From Moringa oleifera (taxonomy: Eukaryota; Streptophyta; Magnoliopsida; Brassicales; Moringaceae): a stretch of 64,000 bases of DNA. The DNA is taken from NCBI GenBank assembly GCA_021397835.1, contig JAJFZO010000566.1:7622001-7686000 (forward strand), written 5' to 3'. The notes under the pieces are model-generated. The model was not told where the DNA came from. It searched no databases and was given only the letters and a program-made list of their open reading frames with translations. Position numbers and translations under genes: made by a program. Below are positions 48,700 through 59,845 of this stretch, in pieces; the stretch's first letter is position 1, and every line of letters starts with the position of its first letter.

Positions 48700-49040
48700 A
48701 ATTATGTTTTATAGAGCACGTTTTACACATGTTTTTAAAATGTGACCGTTGGTACCTTATTTAAACATTAAAATTCACGTCTTTCACACTTTCTTCCTCC
48801 TCCCCTTCTCTCTTTTCCTTTCTCTCTCAAAACCTCCTCTTTCTTGAGAAAGTAATGGAATCAAAACAAGAAGAAACAGAAAAACAAGGGAAGACCTCCA
48901 ACTAGATTATCTGAAAATCAGAGCATGGCACATAGCTACCATGCTATACTGGCAGAGCTTAAGCAAAACCTCGTAACAAGTATGGGCCCACGAACGGAAC
49001 GAGTTGGATTTTGCCTAAATCTATGAGTGATTGGTCAAAT
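48700..49040 (+). repeat. Promoter/5'UTR-like repeat, copy 2
   Basis: As at 22,840-23,200: TTTTTAAAATGTGACC, GGTACCTTATTTAAAC, a pyrimidine-rich leader (CTTCCTCCTCCCCTTCTCTC), AGAAGAAACAG, then GAGCATGGCACATAGCTACC. It lacks the ATACATGTATAG hairpin present in copies 1 and 3. The 17-bp array follows at once. Confidence 0.75.
48925..49026 (+). CDS. MAHSYH short ORF, copy 2 (33 codons), gene-start fragment
   Basis: Longest of the three related starts: MAHSYHAILAELKQNLVTSM, then GPRTERVGF, ending at TGA 49,024. It sits about 145 bp after a TATA-like TTATTTAAAC and a CT-rich leader, which is where a plant start codon is expected. The frame runs out exactly as the array begins, so it is most likely a first exon cut off by the array. 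I do not recognise the family. The in-frame stop in copy 1 and the early stop in copy 3 show no selection on this ORF. Confidence 0.35.
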   Translation: MAHSYHAILAELKQNLVTSMGPRTERVGFCLNL

Positions 49041-52000
49041 AAATAATTATATCTAAAATATAATTAAGTCCAATAATTAATTAACATGGAGATATAACTA
49101 CATTTAATAATAAATTGGGCTTAGTATGCGTGACTGTATTTAATAATTAATTAACCTAGATATAATGAGACCTAAAATGATAATTAAACTTAATATATAA
49201 TTATGCCTTATAAATAATTGGACTTCATTAATTAAGCTTAATAATTAATTGGGCCTAACATATAATTTGCCTTAAGAAATGGGCACTACAATTAAGTATG
49301 TGTAAGATGAAATTGAGCCTCAAAATTTAGCCTAATTATTAATTAAGACAAAGACTTAATTGAAGTTAATATTTAATTGCATCTAAGAATTAATTGCATC
49401 CAATTAAAAATTAAGTTTAACACATAATTGATCCTAATAAATAATTAGGCTTATTATATGACTTCAGCTAAGAATTAAATGAGCTTAATATGAAATTAGA
49501 TCAAACAATTAATTGAATTTAAAAATAATAAGACTAATAATTAACTGGATCTAGCATGCATTAGCTCAAAATATAATTAAACTTAGAAACAAATTAAGCC
49601 TAAGATATAATTAGACTCAAACTCAAATTTTAATTAAACTTAAAATATTATTGGGTTCAATAGATATTTCGATCTAACAATAAATAGTATCTAAGAAATA
49701 ATTGAGTCTATTTGACATGAAATTAGGAAATAAATCATTCTTAGAAGAAATTTAGCCTACTGCATATTAACTAGAGCATAAAAATAATTGACTTTGATAT
49801 GTAATTGAGTCTAACAATTAATTAGACCAAATAATTTATAGTGAAAAATAATTTATTGATCTAAAGATTTGATTGAGATTTATAAAAAATAGGGCTTAAG
49901 ATATAAATGGGCCTAATGAATAATTAAGCATAACATCTAATTGGAACTAATAATTCATTGTGCCTAGTAATTCATTCGGTCAAAAAATTAACTAAGCCTT
50001 TAATAAAAATATTTTGACTTTAACAAAAAATTAAGTTTAATAGATAATTAAGCTCAATAAACAATTAGTATAATACATAACTGCGTTGAATAAATAATGG
50101 ATCTAAGAGTTAATTGGGCCCAAAAATAATTAGACTTAATAATTTATTAAGTCTAAGATTTAATGTTCTCTAAGAGTTAATTTGGCCAAACTATTAATTT
50201 GGTTTAATAATAAAAGGGTTTAATATATAACTAGACTTGATAAATGATTATGTCTAAAATTTAGTTAAGCCTACTAATTTGAGGCTAAGAAAAAAGCGAC
50301 TTTGATAGGTCATCTATCCTAAAAACAAGTGACATAATTAAATGGAACAATTAATTGCGCCTCATCGTTTTATTGAATGCAAAATTTAATTGTGATCAAG
50401 AATTAATTGGACAAAAAATTTAATTGAGCCTAATGAAAAAAATAAGATTTTTATATCTAATTAGGTCTAATAGATTTATAATTAAATATATGAATGAAAG
50501 AAGACTAATAAATAATTAGGGCTAAAATATAATTAGGGTTAAGATTGAATTAACCCTTAACAAAAAATTAGACTTAATATATAATTAGGCCTAAAAAATA
50601 ATTTTGCTTGATCTATAGTTAGCCCTAAGAACCAAAATGAGACGAATTAATAAATTGGCATAAACTCTAATTAGATCTAATATACGATTAGATGTAACCT
50701 GCATGAACTAAATACATTATTGGGTATAGAAATGATTGAGCCTAAGATATAATTGTATCAAAATTATAATTGAGCTTAAGATATAATTAAACATAATAAC
50801 TAATTAGACCGAATAACTAATTGTGCCTAATTTTATGAATTAGGCATAAAATAGTCAGATCTAATATTTAATTAGATCAAATATATAATTGAAATTAACT
50901 ATTAATTTGACCTAGAAACTCATTGGACTTGATAATTAATTTGATTTATGATTTGATTAGGTCTAATAAAAAATTAAGACTCAATATATAATTTTACCTA
51001 ATAAATATATGTTTAATTGAATCTAATAATTAATTAGGCTTAACAATTAATTTGACCTAAAGATTTAATAGTATATGAAAAATAGTTGGGCCAAAGATTT
51101 AATTGTGCTTTATAAAAAATTAGGCTTAATTTATAATTTGGTCTTAGAAATAATTATGCCAAAGATATAATTTGGCCTATTACCTAATTTGATCAAATTA
51201 AATCAGCTAATGTGCATAAGTTAAAAAAATAATTCGACTTGTTATTGAGCCTAATAAATATTATGGTTTAAGATATAATTAGCTTAAAATTGATTAGGTC
51301 ATAAAAATTGGACATATGATATAATTAGATCTCATATGTAATTCAGCTTACAATATAATAGGGCAAATATAATTAGATTCGAGATATAATTGAGGCTAAT
51401 AATTAATTGGACCCAACCTCTATAAGGTCTAATAATATATTTGACATACTGTGCATGAACTTAAGAAATAATGAAATCTAAGAATGAGTTTGGCTTTAAA
51501 CAAATTAGGCTAAGAATTAGTTGAGCACAAAAAATAATTGAGCCTAATATGTTATCAAGCCTAAAAGATAAGTGGACCTATCAATTCATTAAGCCTAGAT
51601 ATTCATTGGGTCCAACATTAATTAAGCTTTTAATAAAAAAAATTTCTTAATATATAACCAATCCACTTAAATAAATTGAACTTAATATAAAAATTAGCCA
51701 ACAATTAATTTGGCTTAGTATTTTGGTTGGGTCTAATAAAAATTAAACTATCAAATAATCAACCTTAATATATGACTAGATTTAAGAATTGAATTGACTT
51801 AATAAATTACTATGGTAAGATTTATTTGAGTCAAACACTTAGTTGGATCTAATAATTAATTGGTCCTGCAATTTAATTGTGCCAAAGTGCAAGCTTAAGA
51901 TTTATTGAGGCCTAATAAATATTAGACTTAATATATCATCGATCTTAATACATAATTATGGTTAATATATAATTTGATCTAAAAACTAATTGAGCATTAT

Positions 52001-55000
52001 ACATGATTGAGCTTAAAATATAATTAACTCCGATCATTCATTAGATTTAAGATATAATTAAGCCTATAGTTAATTGGACCTAAAAACAAATTAGACTGAA
52101 GTATAATTGGATTCAACTTATAATTGGACTTAAGATATACTTGAGGCATACAAATAATTTGGCCCAAAATATAATTTGGTTTATTGTGTATGAAACTAAG
52201 AAATAATTTAGTCTATGAGTAAATTTAGCCAACTGTATATTAATTAGACCTAAGAATTCATTGTACTACAAATAATTAGGTTTATGATGTAATTTAGCCT
52301 AACAGTTAATTAGACCAAATAATTCATTTTCTTAAATAATGAATTATGCATAAATTTAATTGTAACTAAAGATTTATTAGCGTAACATTTAATTGATCTA
52401 ATTAAAAATTAAATTTAATGCAAAATTGGGTCTAATAACTAATTAGACCTAACAATTCATTGGGTCAAAATTAATTAAACCTAAGATTTAATTGAGCTTA
52501 ATAAAAAAATGATCTTGATATATAATCGAGCTTAATAAATAATTAGGCTTAAGATGTAATAGAACCTAACGAAATAGTGAAGCTAAGAATTTAATTGAAT
52601 CTACTAATTAATTAAGCCTAGGATTTAATACTACATAAGAATTATTTTGCCTAGTATTTCATTAGACATAACAAAAATTTGAATTTCATATATAATTAGA
52701 CCTAATAAATATATGGGTTTGAAATATAGTTGAGTTTGAGATGTGATTGAGCACAATAATTAAAGATCTAAATAATTTATTTGGTCTAGTTATTAATTGC
52801 ATCTAATAATTAATTGGATCGAAGATTTAATTGTAACTAATAATTAATTGAATTGAATAACAAAACATTAAGTTAATATATAATTAGGCCCAATAAATAA
52901 TTAAGCTTAATTTATAAGTGGGTTAAAGAATGAAATGAGACTAATAAATATTTGGACCTAAAATATAATTTGGTCCAATATTTAGTTGTGCTTAAGATAA
53001 AAGTGGGCATAGCGTGTATGAACTTAATATATTGTGCCGAAAAATGAACTGAGCAAAGTTGTAATTGGATTTGAAATGTAATAATTAGGTGCAAAAAATT
53101 ATTAGATTTAATATTTAATTGGGTTGAATATATAATTGAGATTAACAATTTATTAGACCAAATAATTCATTATACCTAATAACTAATCAGGTTTAAAATT
53201 TGATTGTACTTAAGAAAAAATTGAGCTTCGTATATAATTTGGTCGAACAATTAATAGTGCTTGAGAATTAGTTGGGCTTGTTAATCAATTGGATCGAATT
53301 AATTAGATTAACATATATGAATCTAAAAAATAATTCTACCCTTATAATTTGGCCTAACAAACAATATGGCCCAAGATATATCGACTTAAAATTAATTGAT
53401 CTAAGATTTAATTGAGCCTAAAAAATTAGGCATATGATATAATTATGCCTTATATACAATTAGGCCTATGATATAATGGGCTAATTATAATGGAACTTGA
53501 GATATAATTGTGCTTGTGTGCATAGTCCAAAATATAATTGGATTTAATAATAAATTAGCCTTAATTTAATGGGTCCAATAATTAACTTGGGTCTATCGTG
53601 CATGGGCCAAGAAATAATTTATCCTAACAATTCATTGGATTTATGAGCCTAAATTATAAATTAGACTTAATAAAAATTTGATTTAATATAAAATTACATC
53701 ATTTATATAATTGAACTTAACATAAAATAAGTCAAATAATGATATAAATTTAATTAAATCTAATAAAAAAATTGAACCTAAGAATGAAATGAACTTAATT
53801 ATATAATTCACCTTCATATATTAATGAACCCAATAATTAAATGGATTAAGATATAATTGGGCCCAACAACTAATTGGGCTAGCATGCATGAGCTCAATAA
53901 ATATTTGAACCTATGAACAAATTAGATATTAGATGTAATAGGGCTCAAATTATAAATAAATTGGGACTAATTTATATTAATGGCGTATAAAAATTAATTG
54001 GGCATAATATGTAATTGATTTTGGAAATTATCCCAATTAATCTTAATATATGATTATCCCAAATAAAATATTAAAGGTTAAGACATAATTAAGCCTAATG
54101 ATTAATTAGATGTAGCAAATAATAATGGCTTAATAATTAATCTCTAATAATTAACTAGGTCTAAAGCCTAATTCAACTTAAGAATTAATTGAGGCTAATA
54201 TCTAATTCGGCCTAATAAAAAGTGACTTCATATATAATTGAGCATAAAATATGTTTGAGCTCAATAATTAATTGAATTTAAGATATTATTGGGCATGTAA
54301 TTAGACCTAACAATTAAAGAACTAACACTTAATTAGGCCTAACAATGAATCAATAAGCCTCAATAATTAATTATCGTTAATATTTAATTATGAATAAGAA
54401 TTAATTGGGATAAGATATATAATTGGCTATAGTGTCCATCAACCCGCTAAATAATTGGACCTAGAAATGAATTAAGCTTAAGATCTAATTAGACTAAAAT
54501 TATAATTGGACATAAAACTTAATTGAGCTTAACATGTCATTAGGTTTAACATTTATTGATTGGACTCAAAAATTGTTTGGGCTAAATATAAAATTAGTAT
54601 TAACAATTAATTAGACTTAAATTATAATTGAACATAAGATACAATTGGACATAAAAGATTAATTAAGCCTAATAACTAATTAGATTTAACATTTATTAAT
54701 TAAACTCAAAATTTAATTAAGCTGAATATGTAATTGATATTAACAATTAACTAGACCTAGCAATTCATTAAAGTAATTAGCTCTAAGATTAGATTGGATA
54801 TAGTATAAATTATGTTTAATATATTACTTGACCAAATAAATAATTGTCCTTAATATATAATTGGGCATAAGAACTAAAGTGGTAGAATAGATAATTAGGC
54901 TTGAGATGTAATAGTTAAGTCAAAGATGTAATTGAGCTTATTAATCAATGAGACCAAATTAATAAGGCTAATGTGCATGAGCCCAAAAAATAATTCGATA

Positions 55001-55184
55001 TATAATTAGGATTAACAAATAATATGACCTAAGATATAATTGAACTGGCTTGAGATATAATTATATCAAAAAAATATGATATACAATATAATTAAGCTTA
55101 ATAAATAATTTGGACTGATACATAATTAAGCCTAATGTACATTAGCCCTAACTAGGCCTAATAATTAATTAGAGATAATATTTA
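49041..55184 (+). repeat. 17-bp minisatellite array, block B6
   Basis: Polarity AATTGGGCCTAA for about 6.1 kb, the longest uninterrupted block. 49,040-51,120 is repeated at 59,845-61,915; 51,390-53,990 resembles 40,080-42,480 and 31,340-33,240; 53,985-54,350 is repeated at 61,930-62,510. No coding frames. Confidence 0.85.
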
Positions 55185-56571
55185 TTATATCTAAGTCTAA
55201 TTATAATTTGGGTCCAATTGTATCTTAAGCTGAATTTGTTCTTAACTCTAACTATTTGTTGGGCTTATGCATGCTAGCTCCAATGAATTACATAGTGCAA
55301 TTATATCATAAATCTAATAAATTGTTGAGTTTAATTATATTAAAGATCAATTATATATTAAGCTTGTTTCATTCTTAGACCCAATAATATATTAAGTTTA
55401 ATTATTTCATTATATATTAAGCTTAATTAAATATTTTGGCCTAACTATGTCTTAGATACAATTATTTTTAGGCCAAAGTAATTGTTAACCCTAATTACAT
55501 CTTAAGCCTAATTCTCAAGCACAATTAAATCTCAAGCCACATTTATTAGCCCAATTTAGGCTTTGGGCCTAATTATTAAGACTAATTATTTATTAGATCA
55601 AATTTTACACGAAACCCTTTTTTTTTATTAGACCTAATCAAATGTTAAGCTTAATTAGTTGTTAAGCTTAATGAATTACTAAGTCCAATTAATTATTAAT
55701 TTTACTTAAATTAATTAAATATTAAATCTAATTAATTTTGAGGCTTAATTAATAATTATTAGGGGCAGTTAACTATTACGCTCAATTATATCATAAGATG
55801 AATTGTAGTTTAGGTTCAATTATATATCCTAGATTCAATGCATTCCTAAGTTCAATTATGTACAGGGCTTATGTATGTTACACCCAATTATATATTCTGT
55901 TAAATTAAATCTTAATCCCAATTATATTTTAAGATTAATTATTTATTAGTATAAATTATCTAGTTATTTATTAGACCTAAGCATATATTAAATCTAATTT
56001 TTTATTAAATTCGATTAAATCTTAGGCCTAATTAAATTTTGGCTATAGTTAAATATTGAACCTAATTAATTATTAAGATCTTTGTTATACTTAACGAATT
56101 GTTAGGTTATTCAATGTTAGATTCATTTACATCTTAAGCTCAATTATATACCCAGTTAACTATTAAGATCTAATATCCTTTTAATCAAATTATTTATTAG
56201 ACCCAATTATATGCAAATGACAACTTTTAACCTAGCTTAATTAATTTTGATATTGAATTAAATCTTAGGCCCAATTAAATACTAGACTCAATTAAATGTT
56301 AAACCAAATTATTTGCTAGGTTCAATAAATTATTAGGCTCAATTACATCTTAGGTCTAATATTTTATTAGGTAGAATTATATATTAGATCCAATTAATTT
56401 ATTAACTTGAATTATATATTATATTAAGCCCCATTTTTTATTAAATATAATTAAATTCTAGACTTAACTAATTGTTTAACTCAATGAATTGATAGACCTA
56501 ATGAATTACTAGGTCAAATTAATTATTAGACTTAATTACATATTGGACTCAACTATTCATTAGATCAAATT
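55185..56571 (-). repeat. 17-bp minisatellite array, block A3 (reverse orientation)
   Basis: Polarity flips to TTARGCYCAATTA near 55,185 (CTAAGTCTAATTATAATTTGGG). It includes the TCCAATTGTATCTTAAGC...CTTATGCATGCTAG landmark shared with A1 and A2. It ends at the border of the 10.8-kb tandem duplication. Confidence 0.8.
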
Positions 56572-59440
56572 AATTTGGCCTAAGAATAAGCCTAATAATA
56601 ACTTAGCTTAATGTATAATTAAGTCTAATAATTAATTGGATCTAACAATTAATTGGGTTAAATACTTGTCGTAGCTAAAGACTTAATTGGATTTAATTTA
56701 TAATTGAGCATGATAAGTAAACTATATAATTGGACCAAATGAAATATGAGAATTAAGATATAGTTGGGCATAATAATTTTTTAAACCTAGCAAATGATAA
56801 GGACTAGTAAGTCATTTAATCTAATAATTAATTAAGCCTAAGGTGTAAATTTTCACAAAAATTAGTTAGACCTAAGTTGGGCTCATGTACCATTGGGCCG
56901 AAAATAATTTTTAAGCATAATAATTAACTAAAACTAAGATGTATTTGGGCTTGCATTATAATTGAGTCCAACAATTGGATCAAATGATTAATTAAACCTA
57001 ATAATTAATTGAATACAAGATTTAATTGTGATTAAAAATTAATTTAACTTAAAATTTAATGGAGCCTAATAAAGAATTGAGCTTAATATATAACAAAGAA
57101 TAATAAATTATAAGGCTTATTTTATAATTAGACTTAAGATATAATTAGATGTAGTGTGCATGAATCTAAATATAATTAGACTTAAGATACAATTGAGCAT
57201 AATAATCCATTATGTTTAATAACTAGTTGGGCCTAACATTTATTAATTAAGGAAAAATGAATTGGTTGTGCCTAATAAATACTTTTTTCTAAGATTTAAT
57301 TGAGTTTAACAATTAATTAGATCAAATGTTAATTAGTCCTAACAATTAATTAAGTCTGAGATTTAATTGGGTCTAAGAATTAGTTGGACCAAATATTTAA
57401 TTGTGCCTAATCTAAAATTGAGCTAAATATGCTCGAATTAATTAGGTAACATGTATAAGCCCAAAAAAATAGTTTGACATATATTTGGGTCAAACTTATA
57501 TAGCCTAAGATATAATTAAATGTGAAATTAGTTTAATATAAAAAATTAGACAAATGATAATTAGGTCAATATATAATGGGATTTTATGAAATTTTGTATC
57601 AAATATAATTAACTAGACAAATAATTAGACATAGTAATTAGTTAAACCTAAAATTTATTAGGTCTCATAATTAATTAGGTATATCATGTATGAACCCGTG
57701 AAAAAATTAGGCTTATGAATAAATTGTGCATAATGTATGTGTTCATTAGGCTAAAAAAAATCAGGGCTAATGTATAATTTAGCCTAACAATCAATTCTAC
57801 TTAACAATTCATTTGATCTAACAATTCATTAGGATTAATAACAAATTGAACATAAGATTTGATTGAGCTTAATAAAAAATCAGGCATCACATATAGTTAT
57901 AGGTTTAACAAATAAGCATTACCTTTGTGGCATGATGTTAAAGCATCTTGAAATACCCTCTTGTATTTTTTTTTTCAATATTTGAATAACAATTATTTAA
58001 TTTTCACTGATTATATTAAACTTTGCTTATGTAATATGATAGTGAAAAATAATAATAATCTTATATGCACATCTATAGTTTTGTTTTTAAAAAAACAAAA
58101 CTTGACAATACGGTTTATTAGTCTTTTTATATTTTGGAGACTTATAATATTAAATTTTGTTATAATCAATTCAAACATTTTAAATAAAATTTATTAGTAT
58201 TATGATATTATCAACAATGAATTTTTTTAATTATAGTGTATCATGAATAGTTTTAAATTATATTATTTATATACATAATTTTTAGTTTAAAAATAAAAAT
58301 AAAATATTATCAATCAATATTAAATTTAAGATGATATAAATTTCATTTATCGATATTCATATTTTTTAAAACTTTATATTTATAATATATTTAATATTAA
58401 TGTTTTAAAAATATTATTATATATATTTAATATATTAAATGGTGGAGATGACTTTAGAATTCCTTAAAATAATTATATATGTATATATTAAATGAATCAT
58501 AATCTTGTGTTAATTTAATAAAATAACTAAATAGTTTCTTTCATGAAAAAAAAGGAGTTGATATTATCATTTATGAGTGATAAAATAACATGGTCATATC
58601 TATGAAAATGATTAGGTCCTATGGACCTCCATCAAGAGTGGTACAGGGCTGTGTATCTTGCAGTCTCTTTCATTTTCGAGATCCAGAGCATACCATTACC
58701 AAATTCAAGATTTTTGAATCGAAATCAGCCGTTCTCGCTCTGTGCAGGATGAACTCCTTACTTAGAAGCGAAACCCATTGCTTTTTCATCAAATCGCATC
58801 GTATCATTATCCATTGAAGATCCTACAAGTAGTAAGCATGGCAATAAAACAACTTCTTCACTCCCACAATGTGGGTTCTTTCGAGTATGGACCTTCATAG
58901 AGCACGATAGAAATTTCCCATGATTCACCTCTAGTAGATAGGCTTATGGCAAAGCAGCTTGGCTTGTCAATTATTCTTGAGGAACATCAGAGCATAATTC
59001 AAAAAAAGTAGAATTAAGGAACATCATTAGCATCCTTTGTCTTTATCATCATCATTATTTAAGCAATGACCGTATATTCATCTCTAAACCAAGGTTCCAT
59101 GGCTCATCCTACCAAGTTGGAGATCGTCTACAACTTTTAGATCTTGCAGCTTCTAGTAGGAGCTAGATCCTGTTAGAATCTCACCCTCCATCGGCTTCCA
59201 ACAATAATAAGCATTAATATAAATTAATTACTAAATTATAATGATCAATATTATTTTTAAATATATTTATAACTCTATAATTTTTATTTGTGTTTTTAAT
59301 TTTTAAAAATTTTTTAAATAAAATTTCAATTTTAAATAGTTTATATTTTTGATTAAATTAAATATTTTAAAATTAAAAATATTTTTGAATTTTAAAAATA
59401 ATAAAATTAATTAATAAATTATTATTTTTATTTAAATAAA

Positions 59441-59473
59441 AAAACTATACATGTTTTATACATGTATAGTTTT
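59441..59473. repeat. Perfect 13-bp inverted repeat (hairpin)
   Basis: AAAACTATACATG, a 7-bp loop, then CATGTATAGTTTT. A related but interrupted version occurs near 22,757-22,835 (AAAACTATA... ATACATGTATGTGTAGTTTT); copy 2 at 48,700 lacks it. Possibly the tip of a small inverted-repeat element or a simple palindrome. Confidence 0.7.
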
Positions 59474-59474
59474 C

Positions 59475-59845
59475 TTATTTATAAAACATGTTCTAAAATT
59501 AAAAAATGTTCTATACATGTTTTTAAAATATGACCGTTGGTACCTTATTTAAAAACAAAATCCACATTTTTCATAGTTTCTTCCTCCTCCCCTTCTCTGT
59601 TTTCTTTTATTTCTCAAAACCTCCACTTTCTTGAGAAAGCAAACTGAATTAAAACAAGAAGAAACAGAAAAATAAAAGAAGATCTCCAACTAGACTGTTC
59701 GAAAATCAAAGCATGGCACATAGCTACCATGTTATAGTTGCAGAGCTTCAGCAAAATACTGCAAAAAGTATGGGTTCATGAATGAAACGAGTTGGATTTC
59801 GCCTACAAATCTAAGTCAAAATCTATGAGTGACTGGTTAAATAAA
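59475..59845 (+). repeat. Promoter/5'UTR-like repeat, copy 3
   Basis: ATAAAACATGTT, ACATGTTTTTAAAATATGACC, GGTACCTTATTTAAAA, CTTCCTCCTCCCCTTCTCTG leader, AGAAGAAACAG, and CATGGCACATAGCTACC, then TTGGATTTCGCCTA and the array. It is closest to copy 1 in keeping the ATAAAACATGTT block. Confidence 0.75.
59713..59781 (+). pseudogene. MAHSYH gene-start fragment, copy 3 (22 codons)
   Basis: MAHSYHVIVAELQQNTAKSM then GS and TGA at 59,779. The DNA beyond the stop still matches the GRTERVGF region of copy 2 at the nucleotide level, so the stop is a lesion. Unknown family. Confidence 0.4.

Larger units (their letters stand above)
47106..49030 (+). repeat. 1.9-kb gene-like segment, copy 1
   Basis: Non-array DNA with a repeat at 57,906-59,845. 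About 47,106-47,820 is AT-rich. 47,820-48,480 is GC-richer, with conserved strings GGTACAGGGCTGTGTATCTTG, TTCACTCCCACAATGTGGG, TCGAGTATGGACCTTCA and AACCAAGGTTCCA. 48,480-48,700 is AT-rich again, followed by the promoter/5'UTR-like repeat with the MAHSYH start. The GC-rich middle keeps several long strings but its frames differ between copies, so it looks like a former gene or a regulatory region upstream of the MAHSYH start. No family recognised. Confidence 0.75.
45781..56571 (+). repeat. 10.8-kb tandem duplication, unit 1
   Basis: Begins at AATTTGGCCTTAGAATAAGCC and ends just before AATTTGGCCTAAGAATAAGCC at 56,572, a direct repeat with period 10,791. Order inside: 17-bp array, 1.9-kb gene-like segment (47,106-49,030), array in the forward sense (to 55,185), array reversed (55,185-56,571). 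Unit 2 repeats the first half at a steady offset of about 10,800, with small indels inside the gene-like segment. Confidence 0.85.
57906..59845 (+). repeat. 1.9-kb gene-like segment, copy 2
   Basis: Counterpart of 47,106-49,030 with small deletions (about 30 bp lost near 58,325; others in the GC-rich middle) and an extra block at about 59,380-59,520 that includes a hairpin. It carries the third copy of the promoter/5'UTR-like repeat at its right end. Decayed frames throughout. Confidence 0.8.
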
